From an uncultured Pseudoalteromonas sp. (lineage in GTDB: Bacteria; Pseudomonadota; Gammaproteobacteria; Enterobacterales; Alteromonadaceae): a stretch of 64,000 nt of DNA. This document shows, in pieces, positions 50,866 to 60,057 of this stretch. The stretch is taken from positions 248,001-312,000 of the forward strand of contig CANLRB010000001.1 in assembly GCA_947493455.1 (NCBI GenBank), in the 5' to 3' direction. The stretch's first letter is position 1. Each line of letters opens with the position of its first letter. A program made the position numbers and the translations under genes. Under the pieces are notes generated by a model that searched no databases, had not been told where the DNA came from, and worked only from the letters and a program-made list of their open reading frames with translations.

Positions 50866-53105
50866 AAAAGGAAAAAATAGCGATATTAGGTGGTGGCGTG
50901 TCAGCAATGACCAGCGCGGTATATTTAACATCGCCCCCTAATTGGCAAGAAAAATACGACATCACAGTCTATCAATTAGGTTGGCGCTTGGGCGGTAAAG
51001 GCGCGAGCGGGCGCAACGCGCAAATGGGGCAGCGTATCGAAGAACATGGTTTACATGTCTGGTTTGGTGCATACGTTAATTCATTTAGAGCAATTCAACA
51101 TGTTTACAATGAACTAAATCGCCCTACAAGCAGCCCAATGGCAACCTGGCAAGATGCATTTAAACCACATAGTTACGTCGTATTGCAAGAGTTAATCGAT
51201 AACGAATGGGATACCTGGCCGGTTGATTTTCCACTGTTGCCTGGCAACCCTGCTGAAGGCAGTCTTGATTTACACTTTTGGGAAATCGCTCGACTACTTT
51301 ACTACTGGGTTAAAAAATTTATTGATGAGCTTGAGGATAAAGCGCATCTACATCATAAAAACACCAAAATTCATATTAAAGACGATGACGACGACGACGG
51401 CTTTCTAGCGCACTTTTTTGACGAAGTGAAAGACAAAATAGACGACATCAAAGACGACTGGGATGAACTCAAAGACGATATTGAAGATGAAATCGACAGT
51501 GTCATCGAGCACATTAAACTGACCACCAAACAAATAGAACAGTTCTTTGATAAACGGGTGGCTGACAAAGACATTACAAACTACAAGCACCCTAGCGCGT
51601 TACAATACTTAATGCGTAAATTAAAACTTTGGCTTGAAGAAGAGTTTACCGACTTACTTGAAGACAATGACGATATCAGACGCTTGTATATTTGCGCCGA
51701 TCTCGCGCTTGCAGTCATCGAAGGTTTACTTGAAGACAAAGTATTTAAGCGGGGTTTTGGCTCAATTAATCACCTTGATTTTAGGGCATGGTTATTAAAG
51801 CACGGCGCAAATGAAGAGTTCTCTGTCGATTCAGCCCCTGTACGCGGGTTTTATGATCTCGTTTTTGCTTATGAAAATGGTAATTTTGATAAGCCTAACG
51901 TTGAGGCAGGAGTTGCCATACTCGCCATGCTGCGAATAGCATTTTGTTACCGTGGTGGCGTGATGTGGAAAATGCAAGCGGGCATGGGTGATATCATATT
52001 CAGCCCAATATATGAGTTACTTTTAAAACGCGGCGTTAAATTTGAGTTTTTCAACCAGGTCGATGAACTCATCCCTAAACAAGATGCTCTCGGTCATTGG
52101 CGTATCAATGAAATCAAAATTACACAGCAAGTAACACTCAAACACAACGCTTACCACCCGCTGGTAAATGTAAAAGACATTCCGTGCTGGCCATCGGCAC
52201 CATTGATTGAGCAAATTGATGATGCCCAAGCGGCTTTGATTAAAGCAAACAACATTAACCTCGAAAGTTTTTACACGAATTGGCCGGATGTTTACCAACA
52301 AGCATTTGGCGAACCGTTGCCACAAAAAACGCTTACACAAGGTGATGACTTTGACCGGGTTATATTTGGTATTTCAATCGCAAGTTTAACCCATTTATGC
52401 CCACAATTACTTGAGATTGATGATGAATTAGCCCAATCGGTGGCAAGCGTTAAAACGGTTGCAACACAAGCTTTTCAATTATGGCTTAATAAACCCCTTG
52501 AAGAGCTCGGCTGGCAATACACGCCCGATAGCGGTGAACAACCCATCTTAAGCGGTTTTAGTGAACCGTTTGATACTTGGGCCTCAATGGATCAGTTGAT
52601 CGATAAAGAAACTTGGCCCACACATCTCGAGCCAAAAAACGTCGCCTATTTTTGCAGTGCATTTGGCGCCCACGACTATCCGCCTCCCTCCCAGCACGAC
52701 TTTCAACAACGCTGCAACGACCAAGTGAAACAAAATACTCGCTTTAAGCTGACTCAACAAATGCACCCGCTTTGGCCTGAAGTCGCCCAAGAAGGCGAAT
52801 TTAATTGGCAGTGTTTAATGGACCCAAACAATCAAGTCGGAGAAGCGCGGTTAAATAGCCAATATTGGCGCGCAAATGTCGACCCGAGTGAGCGTTATGT
52901 GATGTCGGTCGTCGATTCCAGCAAACACAGGCTAGCAACCGATGGTACCGTATTTGACAACTTACTGATCACGGGCGATTGGATTAAAACAGGCGTAAAC
53001 GCAGGCTGTGTAGAAGCCGCTGTTATGGCTGGTATGCAAACTTCGCGGGCTCTATGTGGAATACCGGTGCAAATCAGTGGTGAATATGGTTTTGAGCCCG
53101 ATTAA
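50862..53105 (+). CDS. phytoene-desaturase-like FAD-dependent oxidoreductase with acidic insertion
   Basis: The protein has 747 residues. A dinucleotide-binding start (IAILGGGVSAMTSAVYLT) and GWRLGGKGASGRN, RIEEHGLHVWFGAY place it with phytoene/zeta-carotene desaturase-type amine-oxidase flavoproteins. The C-terminus has LLITGDWIKTGVNAGCVEAAV, the second FAD-binding block. Between about residues 160 and 220 lies an insertion with six consecutive Asp (174-179) and an acidic amphipathic helix (DEVKDKIDDIKDDWDELKDD). It is coupled to the ADC-like gene, but the substrate is unknown; a cyclic or isoprenoid ketone is conceivable. Confidence 0.82.
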   Translation: MKKEKIAILGGGVSAMTSAVYLTSPPNWQEKYDITVYQLGWRLGGKGASGRNAQMGQRIEEHGLHVWFGAYVNSFRAIQHVYNELNRPTSSPMATWQDAFKPHSYVVLQELIDNEWDTWPVDFPLLPGNPAEGSLDLHFWEIARLLYYWVKKFIDELEDKAHLHHKNTKIHIKDDDDDDGFLAHFFDEVKDKIDDIKDDWDELKDDIEDEIDSVIEHIKLTTKQIEQFFDKRVADKDITNYKHPSALQYLMRKLKLWLEEEFTDLLEDNDDIRRLYICADLALAVIEGLLEDKVFKRGFGSINHLDFRAWLLKHGANEEFSVDSAPVRGFYDLVFAYENGNFDKPNVEAGVAILAMLRIAFCYRGGVMWKMQAGMGDIIFSPIYELLLKRGVKFEFFNQVDELIPKQDALGHWRINEIKITQQVTLKHNAYHPLVNVKDIPCWPSAPLIEQIDDAQAALIKANNINLESFYTNWPDVYQQAFGEPLPQKTLTQGDDFDRVIFGISIASLTHLCPQLLEIDDELAQSVASVKTVATQAFQLWLNKPLEELGWQYTPDSGEQPILSGFSEPFDTWASMDQLIDKETWPTHLEPKNVAYFCSAFGAHDYPPPSQHDFQQRCNDQVKQNTRFKLTQQMHPLWPEVAQEGEFNWQCLMDPNNQVGEARLNSQYWRANVDPSERYVMSVVDSSKHRLATDGTVFDNLLITGDWIKTGVNAGCVEAAVMAGMQTSRALCGIPVQISGEYGFEPD

Positions 53106-53153
53106 TACACACCGACTTATGTAATAAGATTTGAAAGTATGAAAAAAGGATGA

Positions 53154-53225
53154 GTTTAGCCCTATTTTAGAAACACATTCAATTTGAATGTTATTTTAGT
53201 TGGGCTAAATAGCTTAGGGCTAAAC
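53154..53225 (+). promoter_or_regulatory. mutually exclusive hairpin leader before the small protein gene
   Basis: GTTTAGCCC (53154-53162) can pair with GGGCTAAA at 53202-53209 or GGGCTAAAC at 53217-53225, not both. Inside the loop is a second palindrome ACATTCAATTTGAATGT (53175-53191). Alternative stems of this kind are typical of attenuators or leader RNAs; a terminator role is also possible. Confidence 0.5.
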
Positions 53226-53264
53226 GGCCTAGCTAATGATTAATTGAATAAAAGGATCTAATCA

Positions 53265-53582
53265 ATGAACGAACATAATCGCGTTAAAGAAGCAATCAAT
53301 GCATTTTATAAAGGCGCAGGCCTTAATATTAAATTTACCGGGCAAGTAAATGAACGAGTTGCAGAGATATTCGGCAAAATGGTGTTTGCAACGCAGCAAT
53401 GTACCACCGCACTCAATTGGGTCCCGCGTCCAACTGGCGGAAAAGCTACCATTTCATGGATTGCGAGAAACTTCGGTCAAAGTATTATACGCCAACTCGG
53501 CGAAGGACAATCGTTAACCTGTGCAAAAAGCGTGATTTTAAAATACAAATCAACGCTTCATCTTGCATCACTTGGAGTGTAA
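53265..53582 (+). CDS. uncharacterised small protein in the ADC/flavoprotein cluster
   Basis: The protein has 105 residues with no leader or membrane segment; AAAGGATC precedes the ATG. The sequence has a distinctive central block (FTGQVNERVAEIFGKMVF, WVPRPTGGKATISWIARNFG) that I cannot assign. It is 159 bp after the flavoprotein gene, behind the hairpin leader, and 3 bp before the next gene, so it may belong to the same accessory cluster. Confidence 0.6.
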   Translation: MNEHNRVKEAINAFYKGAGLNIKFTGQVNERVAEIFGKMVFATQQCTTALNWVPRPTGGKATISWIARNFGQSIIRQLGEGQSLTCAKSVILKYKSTLHLASLGV

Positions 53583-53585
53583 GCC

Positions 53586-54155
53586 GTGATATACCGCACT
53601 TTATTCTCGCTGCTTTTAATGGCGATACTACCAAGTTGTTATGCGTCAAACATCTGGCCACAAAGCCAATGTGCAAAAACGCCATATTGGTTGGAGTTTT
53701 CACAAGCGGCGCTTTGTTTTGATAAAAACAATGTAAGTTCACTAAAAGTACTTAATGCCAATCACGCATCAATAGCGCTTAATTACAACGGTAGTGAGTT
53801 ATTTTTATTACGCCAAACAAGTGAAAATGTGACTGGGAATTTGCACAAAAAAGCAAAATTATCGCTCATTGACTACTTTAATGCGCTATCGAGTAACAAT
53901 ACAACACTCGATAAAGAAACGGCATTTAAAGTACATGAATTAGCGTCAGCTGAGGAAATTGCAACCTATCAAAACGATACATGGTACGCGATTTCAATGA
54001 CCAGCAAAACGCGCAGCTTTGATGAAATCTTCATTGTAAGCAAGCAACAGCCGAGTTTTATTTTACAAATTGGTGGTAAATTTACTAAAACACAAGCCAA
54101 AGAAATTATCGCCAAGCTGAAATTGCCTAAAATATCGACACAACCTCACATTTAG
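53586..54155 (+). CDS. uncharacterised secreted protein
   Basis: The protein has 189 residues, starting with GTG eight bases after GGAG. It has a leader (LFSLLLMAILPSCYA) and two Cys that could pair (SQCAKTPYW, AALCFDK). The rest is a mixed alpha/beta domain ending in a helix (KFTKTQAKEIIAKLKLP). No family was recognised. It is co-transcribed with the small protein gene before it. Confidence 0.65.
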   Translation: MIYRTLFSLLLMAILPSCYASNIWPQSQCAKTPYWLEFSQAALCFDKNNVSSLKVLNANHASIALNYNGSELFLLRQTSENVTGNLHKKAKLSLIDYFNALSSNNTTLDKETAFKVHELASAEEIATYQNDTWYAISMTSKTRSFDEIFIVSKQQPSFILQIGGKFTKTQAKEIIAKLKLPKISTQPHI

Positions 54156-54178
54156 ATAAACCATGTAATTAAAGTAAT

Positions 54179-54209
54179 AGAGGCACCAAGTTATCGACTC
54201 GGTGTCTCT
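54179..54209. terminator. bidirectional terminator between convergent genes
   Basis: 12-bp arms (AGAGGCACCAAG / CTCGGTGTCTCT) with one mismatch and one wobble around a 7-nt loop, followed rightwards by TATTTAACTATTT. Confidence 0.65.
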
Positions 54210-54225
54210 TATTTAACTATTTAGC

Positions 54226-55119
54226 TTAACTATTTACCGCTTTTTTCGCTAAGAATTTACTTGGCAAAAAGCCTGTAACTAACATCGTACCTGCAAGCAC
54301 AATCACAATGCCAAGAACAATATTCAGCGTGATAGCTTCGTCTAAGAATAAATAACCCCAAATGGCACCGAAAATCGGGATCAAAAATGTAACCGACAGC
54401 GTTGATGCCGCACCTATTTGTTCAACAAGTTTAAAGTAAATTATGTACGCAAAACCCGTACAAACAACTCCTAACGCAAGTACTGCAAGCCCAACATCAA
54501 AGGTCGGTGTTTGCGCCATAGGAAAAAAAGGCAATAGCGGCACCAGTATAATTGACGCTGCCCACAAACCACCTTGCGCATTTTCAAAAGCGGTCACTTT
54601 ATCTTGTGCATATTTGGCATAGTTGCTCGCAATACCGTACGAAAGTGTGGCTAATAACCCCGCTCCAATTGCTAATCCATTGGTTGCGTTTAATAAATTG
54701 GGGTCAAGACCAACCATGAGACTCACACCCGAAATACCGAGCACCAAGCCAATTAACACTTGCGATGTGATACGTGCTTTGTGCCAAATTGCGTCAATTA
54801 ACGTGCCCCAAAATGGCGCCGTTGAATTTAAAACAGCTAAAATCGCCACCGTAAGCGTTTGCGCGCCGTAAGCAAAAAGCACAAAAGGAATCGCAGAGTT
54901 AAACAACCCAACAATAAAATAGTGTTTAAGGTTTCCTTTTAATCGTAAAAATCGCCTGCCAATTAAGCCAAGTAAAAATAAACTCAACGCAGCAAAAAAT
55001 ACGCGCCCTTCTATTAAATAAAGAGGACCAAGGGTATCAACGGCAACCCGCATAAATAAAAACGAGCTACCCCAAATTGCGGCAAGTAATAACAATTGAG
55101 CAAAGTGTACTGCGGTCAT
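54226..55119 (-). CDS. EamA/DMT-family transporter
   Basis: The protein has 297 residues and about ten hydrophobic helices in two EamA repeats. The start LLLAAIWGSSFLFMRVAVDTL and the second-half block YIIYFKLVEQIGAASTLSV, LIPIFGAIWGYLFLDEAI are typical of the drug/metabolite exporter family (RhaT/RarD-like). The cargo is unknown. It follows the 98-residue protein gene closely. Confidence 0.92.
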   Translation of the reverse strand: MTAVHFAQLLLLAAIWGSSFLFMRVAVDTLGPLYLIEGRVFFAALSLFLLGLIGRRFLRLKGNLKHYFIVGLFNSAIPFVLFAYGAQTLTVAILAVLNSTAPFWGTLIDAIWHKARITSQVLIGLVLGISGVSLMVGLDPNLLNATNGLAIGAGLLATLSYGIASNYAKYAQDKVTAFENAQGGLWAASIILVPLLPFFPMAQTPTFDVGLAVLALGVVCTGFAYIIYFKLVEQIGAASTLSVTFLIPIFGAIWGYLFLDEAITLNIVLGIVIVLAGTMLVTGFLPSKFLAKKAVNS

Positions 55120-55125
55120 TTTAAT

Positions 55126-55422
55126 TTAGTCCTGCGATAAATAGAGTTTTTCGGTCGCCGATTTTAAATCAGCATGGGGTAAAAACGCATCACTAATGGT
55201 TAAAATCGCGTGTAAATTATTGCGTAACGTGTCCAGTTCAATGTCATTTGGGTAGATCGCTGTTTGTAATAAATGCAGCGCCATATCGGCGAGTAAAATC
55301 CGCTGTTTATCAAGCCACTCACTATCCCCCTCAACTGCACTGTGCGCTTTGTAGGCATTTTCAACAAGTGTATGTAATTGCCAGCTAGTTGCAATAATTT
55401 CTGATTTAGTTTGATGTTCCAT
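55126..55422 (-). CDS. uncharacterised small soluble protein upstream of the EamA transporter
   Basis: The protein has 98 residues from ATG 55422, chosen because GGGAT lies five bases upstream; the frame opens 19 codons earlier. It looks all-helical (SEIIATSWQLHTLVENAYKA, ILLADMALHLLQTAIY) with no leader. It lies 6 bp before the transporter gene and is almost certainly co-transcribed. The function is unknown. Confidence 0.6.
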   Translation of the reverse strand: MEHQTKSEIIATSWQLHTLVENAYKAHSAVEGDSEWLDKQRILLADMALHLLQTAIYPNDIELDTLRNNLHAILTISDAFLPHADLKSATEKLYLSQD

Positions 55423-55674
55423 GATTATCCCAAAGCTTCTTGCGCATTGCACCTTTCGAAAGCACAGCATCCAGTTCATTAAGCATTTAATTAATACTCT
55501 TTTAGTCTGCGCAATTTTTGTCGGCGCTACTTTTTATCGACGCAATAGTGACACAGATAAAAGCCCCGCGCATAAAAAAATTGTTACATTTTCCAATTAA
55601 TTGTTCTGCAACCAAGTTATAACTTTTCGCGTCATAAAAATAAAAACCATATATAACATTGGAAAACACTAACT

Positions 55675-56049
55675 ATGAAACTTTGCCAGCTATTTACATT
55701 ATCATTGTCACTTTTTGCGGCAACATGCCTTGCAGAAAACCCACAACATGAAATTAATCAACTGCTATCATTTATTGAAAATACCGCTTGCCATTACCAG
55801 CGAAATGGTAAGGTGCATACAGGAACAGAAGCGCTCAAACATATTAAGAAAAAATATTCTTATTACCGTGATGAAATCCACAGCGCTGAAGATTTCATTC
55901 GCCTCGCTGCAACAAAAAGCACTTTGTCAGGAAAAAGCTATACAGTTCATTGCGACAATTCGAAGCAAATCACCAGTCAAGATTGGCTCACTCTCGAACT
56001 CGCCGCATTACGAAATAATAAAAACCAAGCAAATAGCCGTAAACATTAA
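55675..56049 (+). CDS. DUF5329 secreted protein
   Basis: The protein has 124 residues with a leader (LFTLSLSLFAATCLA). The body follows DUF5329: INQLLSFIENTACHYQRNGK, ALKHIKKKYSYYRDEIHSAE and LSGKSYTVHCD, with two conserved Cys (C40-region and TVHC). These are small periplasmic proteins of unknown function. It stands alone. Confidence 0.85.
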   Translation: MKLCQLFTLSLSLFAATCLAENPQHEINQLLSFIENTACHYQRNGKVHTGTEALKHIKKKYSYYRDEIHSAEDFIRLAATKSTLSGKSYTVHCDNSKQITSQDWLTLELAALRNNKNQANSRKH

Positions 56050-56052
56050 ATG

Positions 56053-56077
56053 TGGCGACCGAACCAACGAGTCGCCA
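56053..56077. terminator. weak hairpin between convergent DUF5329 and OsmC genes
   Basis: 7-bp arms (TGGCGAC / GTCGCCA) with an 11-nt loop; a CTTTTT follows about ten bases downstream. Termination is possible but not strong. Confidence 0.45.
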
Positions 56078-56098
56078 ACGTAACACTTTTTACATCCA

Positions 56099-56695
56099 TT
56101 ACTCGCCTGAGCGACTAATGGCCTCTTTGCCATTATAAACAAGGCGGGTCGACCACGGGATCGGGTTACGTAACGCAAAATGCGCCATACAACCATTTTC
56201 TGCTTCGTCTAACAAGTCTTTAATCTTTTCTTCCGGCTCAGGGCTTTCAATCATCACATGGGTTTCGACTACATCGCAGCCGCCATCTGTCATATAGCCA
56301 TGTTCGCGCATATGACCTAAGTTCGTTCTAAATACAATGCGCTGTTCAAGCTTTAGACTATCTACCTGAATTTTACGTGCAGTAAGTATATCTGTGAGAT
56401 GCGTCATTAAACAAAAGCCAATGCCCGCAGAGAAGAATGCCAGTGGTGGTGGCGCTGTATCTTCACCAACAGGAGGTTGTTCATCACAGTACAACTTCAC
56501 AGGACTAAAACCCGGAATATTTACCGACACGACGCCGGTTTTACTTTGCATATTCCCCGCTTCAGCGCTTAAATTAACTTCAAAGCGATATGGTTCTGGG
56601 TGGCGCGCCTTGCTAAATGTAGACGGTTCATATTGGGTCGTTGCCGGTTGCTCTGCACTTAACTCACCAACATGGTAAAACTTTTCATTTGCCAT
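56099..56695 (-). CDS. OsmC-family protein
   Basis: The protein has 198 residues. The OsmC/Ohr fold is seen in PPPLAFFSAGIGFCLMTHLTD with the first reactive-type Cys, and in LLDEAENGCMAHFALRNP with the second. These two Cys are the usual peroxidatic and resolving pair, so it may reduce organic hydroperoxides. It is divergent from an Lrp-type regulator 125 bp away, which may control it. Confidence 0.88.
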   Translation of the reverse strand: MANEKFYHVGELSAEQPATTQYEPSTFSKARHPEPYRFEVNLSAEAGNMQSKTGVVSVNIPGFSPVKLYCDEQPPVGEDTAPPPLAFFSAGIGFCLMTHLTDILTARKIQVDSLKLEQRIVFRTNLGHMREHGYMTDGGCDVVETHVMIESPEPEEKIKDLLDEAENGCMAHFALRNPIPWSTRLVYNGKEAISRSGE

Positions 56696-56819
56696 AATAT
56701 TCTCTTTTAAATGGATAATTACTGTTTAAACATTCTACGATAATTAGTATGAAGAGAGTCTTCAAAATCAGCTTAAAACAAATGCATTTTGATGCTATCC
56801 TTCATTTACAACGTTAAAA

Positions 56820-57299
56820 ATGAAGCTTTCCACCATGCTAACAAAACAAGATAAAGATATTTTGGTACAGTTACAAAACCAAGGACGCATGCCGATTGTT
56901 GAACTCGCTAAAGATACAAATATGTCAGAATCAACCTGTATGCGGCGTACCAAAAGTCTTGAAGAATCGGGCGTTATAAAGGGATATCGCGCTATCTTAG
57001 ATGCAGAACAAGCGGGGTTTGGTGTGGTTGCCTTCATTCAAGTCAGTATTAACCAAAAAAATGAAGCCGAGTTTGATGAGTTTAAAAAAACAGTCCGAGC
57101 GCATCCGTTAATTCTGGAATGCTACAGCCTTTCTGGCGTTTACGATCACCTTATGAAGGTTGTGGCGCGCAACAATAAAGAACTATCAAACTTTATACTT
57201 AAAGAGCTGCGTTCTTTTCCTGAAATCAAAGAAGCACAAACCTTATTTGTGCTTGATCAAGTAAAACACAGTACCGCGCTGCCTGTTGATTTGCCCTAA
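56820..57299 (+). CDS. Lrp/AsnC-family transcriptional regulator
   Basis: The protein has 159 residues. The DNA-binding part (DKDILVQLQNQGRMPIVELA, MSESTCMRRTKSLEESGVIK) and the RAM effector domain (VVAFIQVSINQKNEAEFDEF, VYDHLMKVVARNNKELSNF) are both intact. ATG 56835 (MLTKQDKD) is a possible alternative start. The divergent OsmC gene and the histone-deacetylase-family gene that follows by 51 bp are possible targets. Confidence 0.92.
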   Translation: MKLSTMLTKQDKDILVQLQNQGRMPIVELAKDTNMSESTCMRRTKSLEESGVIKGYRAILDAEQAGFGVVAFIQVSINQKNEAEFDEFKKTVRAHPLILECYSLSGVYDHLMKVVARNNKELSNFILKELRSFPEIKEAQTLFVLDQVKHSTALPVDLP

Positions 57300-57350
57300 A
57301 TAGAAGCTTAAACAAAGTGATTAACACAACAAGAGTCGGTCAATATTTCT

Positions 57351-58256
57351 ATGATTAATCCTCATTTACCTTTAGTTTTCCACCCAAATTATTCATTTAG
57401 TTTTGACCAAAACCATCGCTTTGTAATGAGTAAATTCGCCAATCTAAAAACCTATTTATCACAACAAGGCTATATTAGAGATAATATCCACCAAGGGCCT
57501 ATTGGTGATTATAAACCGCTTGAATTAGTTCACTGTGAAGACTACGTCTACCAGCTTTTTCACAATCAACTGAGCACTAAAGAAATGCGCCGTATCGGAC
57601 TACCTTGGTCAAAACAACTCATGGCACGTACCTTTACAGCACCACTTGGTACTTATCTCACCGCTAACTTAGCGTTGCAACACGGCATAGCGTGTCATCT
57701 AGCAGGGGGTACGCACCATGCTCACTATGATTTTGGTTCAGGTTACTGCATGGTAAATGACTTGGCCTATACCGCTACGCGACTCATCAATGAGCAAAAA
57801 GTACGCAACATTCTAATTTTCGATTTAGATGTCCATCAAGGCGATGGCACAGCGGCTATGTTGCAGCACAATCCTTATGTATTCACCTGCTCAATACATT
57901 GTGAAAAAAACTTCCCGTTTCGTAAACAACGCAGCGATCTCGATATAGGGTTGCCTATCGGTATGAACGACAAAGATTACCTTAATATCGTTAAGCAAAC
58001 ACTCAACGAACTGCTTGAACAGGTCAATCCTGACTTAGTACTTTATGATGCAGGTGTTGATATTTGGCAACATGACGGTTTAGGAAAACTCGATATTAGT
58101 TGGCAAGGTATCGAACAACGTGACCATAGTGTCATTAAAATCTGTCAGAAAAAAAGAGTGCCGGTTGCAACCGTAATAGGCGGGGGTTATGACAGTGATC
58201 ATTTACGCTTAGCAAAGCGGCATGCCATTGTGGTAGAGCAAGCGGCCAAGTTCTAA
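57351..58256 (+). CDS. class IV histone-deacetylase-family protein
   Basis: The protein has 301 residues. The active site is complete: LAGGTHHAHYDFGSGYCMVN with the paired His, and IFDLDVHQGDGTAAML, whose Asp and His bind zinc; the third ligand is expected in LYDAGVDIWQHD. This is the HDAC11-like branch with many bacterial members; natural substrates are probably small acylated amines or acylated proteins. It follows an Lrp regulator, which may control it. Confidence 0.9.
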   Translation: MINPHLPLVFHPNYSFSFDQNHRFVMSKFANLKTYLSQQGYIRDNIHQGPIGDYKPLELVHCEDYVYQLFHNQLSTKEMRRIGLPWSKQLMARTFTAPLGTYLTANLALQHGIACHLAGGTHHAHYDFGSGYCMVNDLAYTATRLINEQKVRNILIFDLDVHQGDGTAAMLQHNPYVFTCSIHCEKNFPFRKQRSDLDIGLPIGMNDKDYLNIVKQTLNELLEQVNPDLVLYDAGVDIWQHDGLGKLDISWQGIEQRDHSVIKICQKKRVPVATVIGGGYDSDHLRLAKRHAIVVEQAAKF

Positions 58257-58304
58257 AACTAATTTAAAACGACTTTAAAATGGGTCAAAGCATGTGGCGT
58301 TTTG

Positions 58305-58673
58305 TTAATTAGCTAATAACTTATTGATAAATTCAGTCAACTTTTTAAAGTCGATGGGCTTTGTGAAAAAGCCTTCAATATTAAGTGCTTCGGCTTTAGC
58401 CTTGTAATCGATAGTCGCGTGTGCGGTGAGAAAGACAATTGGCGTTTGTTGATATTCAGGCTTACTTTTTACTATTTGTGCCAATGTGATACCGTCCATC
58501 TTAGGTAGTCCGATATCAAGTAAAATAAGGTCGATTTCAACCTGCTGTTCAAGCAGTGTGAGCGCACTTTCACCATCATTGGCTTCAATAACCTGGTGAC
58601 CTGCCAATTTCATACGCTGGCACACCAGCATTTGATTAATTGGGTTATCTTCAACTGATAATATTATCGCCAT
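58305..58673 (-). CDS. single-domain response regulator
   Basis: The protein has 122 residues, only a receiver domain. The phosphoacceptor is Asp53 in LILLDIGLPKMDG; SVEDN and the TKP loop (EGFFTKPIDFKK) are intact. The gene follows the histidine kinase by 2 bp. With no output domain it must act by binding a partner protein, or serve as a phosphate sink. Confidence 0.92.
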   Translation of the reverse strand: MAIILSVEDNPINQMLVCQRMKLAGHQVIEANDGESALTLLEQQVEIDLILLDIGLPKMDGITLAQIVKSKPEYQQTPIVFLTAHATIDYKAKAEALNIEGFFTKPIDFKKLTEFINKLLAN

Positions 58674-58675
58674 AA

Positions 58676-59986
58676 TTACCCTTTAATTGGCACTTCGATA
58701 GTAAATTGGCTGCCTTTACCGAATTCCGATTGCAAATGTATTGTACCGCCAAGCAGCTCGATATACGCCTTCGATAAACTTAACCCAAGCCCCGTACCTT
58801 GCTGCTCTTTGGTGCTTGTCGAATCCACTTGGCTAAATGGTGAAAATATATTTTCTAACTTTGACGCTTCAATGCCTATGCCATCGTCTTGTACAGAAAT
58901 TTGTAAATAAGGTCCGTTTGCTTTAACGAGTGTGGTTGTTTCGAGCAGTACCGAGCCATTATCTGTAAATTTAATAGCGTTAGATACCAGATTAACCAAC
59001 ACTTGCTTTAACTTTTGCCGATCGCTATGTATTTGCTGATCCATTTCTAACAATAGTACTCTGAGTTCATTGGTCGATTTATCAGCGATTGGCGACAACA
59101 TAGTGATTAATTCGTCTAACATATCGTTAATAGAAAAACGCGAGACTTCAAGCGTCATTTCACCTGCTTCAATTTTTGAAAAATCGAGCGTTTCATCGAC
59201 AATTTTGCGTAAATGGGCGCCACAAACAGAAATATTGTTTACAAGTTCGACTATTTGCTGATCGCTTGATGACTGCATCGCCAGATAGTCTTGCACAAGC
59301 TCAGTTAGACCTATGATGCCATTAAGTGGTGTGCGGATTTCATGATTGATATTGGCCAAAAACTCGCTTTTCGCTCTGTTGGCATGCTCTGCTTGTTCTT
59401 TAGTTGCAATGAGCTCTTCAAAAATCGCTTTTTTCTCGCGATCAATGCGATATGCTTCAATCAATTGAGCACATGTAAACAATAAAGGAGATAAAAACTC
59501 AACTAAAGACTCATCATAGCCACTCGGTCTATTTGCAATCCCGACCATACCGACAAACTTATCTGATAAATGAAAAGGGATACCTAAAAAGTGGTTTAAG
59601 CTAGGGTGTCCATCGGGTAAACCGCCCGCTCGCGGGTCCGTACTCGGTGTATTTGAAATGACCACTTGCTGCGATGTCATTACGTGTCCAAACAGCGTCT
59701 CTAAATTATAAAATTCAAGGCCAAATGGTGCATTTTGTTCGTAAAAGTCCTGCGTTTCTTGATTCCACGCAATATTCGTCAAGGCATGGGTTTTTAAAAA
59801 TGGCTCCTCATTTTCTTGATACTTAATTTCACCAATAAAGCCGTATTCGCTCTCTGTAATAACAAGTAAGCTCGCAAGCATATCATCAAATAGCTCGCTG
59901 GCGTTCACACCGCTAATAAACTGACTTTGCGCGGCACCAATTGCCTTTAATAGCGCTTTTTCATTCATTTGTGCAATTCCCTTCAA
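58676..59986 (-). CDS. cytoplasmic GAF-domain histidine kinase
   Basis: The protein has 436 residues and no membrane helix. The N-terminal 180 residues are a GAF domain ([36 protein letters not shown]). A coiled linker leads to HisKA ([20 protein letters not shown], His near residue 213) and the ATPase domain ([54 protein letters not shown]). The receiver partner is encoded just after it. The signal sensed by GAF is unknown. Confidence 0.93.
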   Translation of the reverse strand: MKGIAQMNEKALLKAIGAAQSQFISGVNASELFDDMLASLLVITESEYGFIGEIKYQENEEPFLKTHALTNIAWNQETQDFYEQNAPFGLEFYNLETLFGHVMTSQQVVISNTPSTDPRAGGLPDGHPSLNHFLGIPFHLSDKFVGMVGIANRPSGYDESLVEFLSPLLFTCAQLIEAYRIDREKKAIFEELIATKEQAEHANRAKSEFLANINHEIRTPLNGIIGLTELVQDYLAMQSSSDQQIVELVNNISVCGAHLRKIVDETLDFSKIEAGEMTLEVSRFSINDMLDELITMLSPIADKSTNELRVLLLEMDQQIHSDRQKLKQVLVNLVSNAIKFTDNGSVLLETTTLVKANGPYLQISVQDDGIGIEASKLENIFSPFSQVDSTSTKEQQGTGLGLSLSKAYIELLGGTIHLQSEFGKGSQFTIEVPIKG

Positions 59987-60057
59987 TGACCTTTTAAGCT
60001 TATGTCAATCTAAAGGAACTGCAAGTTACACAAAGTAAGAGAAAATAAAATGCAGCA

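Noticed and set aside
51371-51590. Leftward Ser-rich frames opposite the acidic insertion
   Set aside because: They are the mirror of Asp/Glu codons on the coding strand, a composition artefact.
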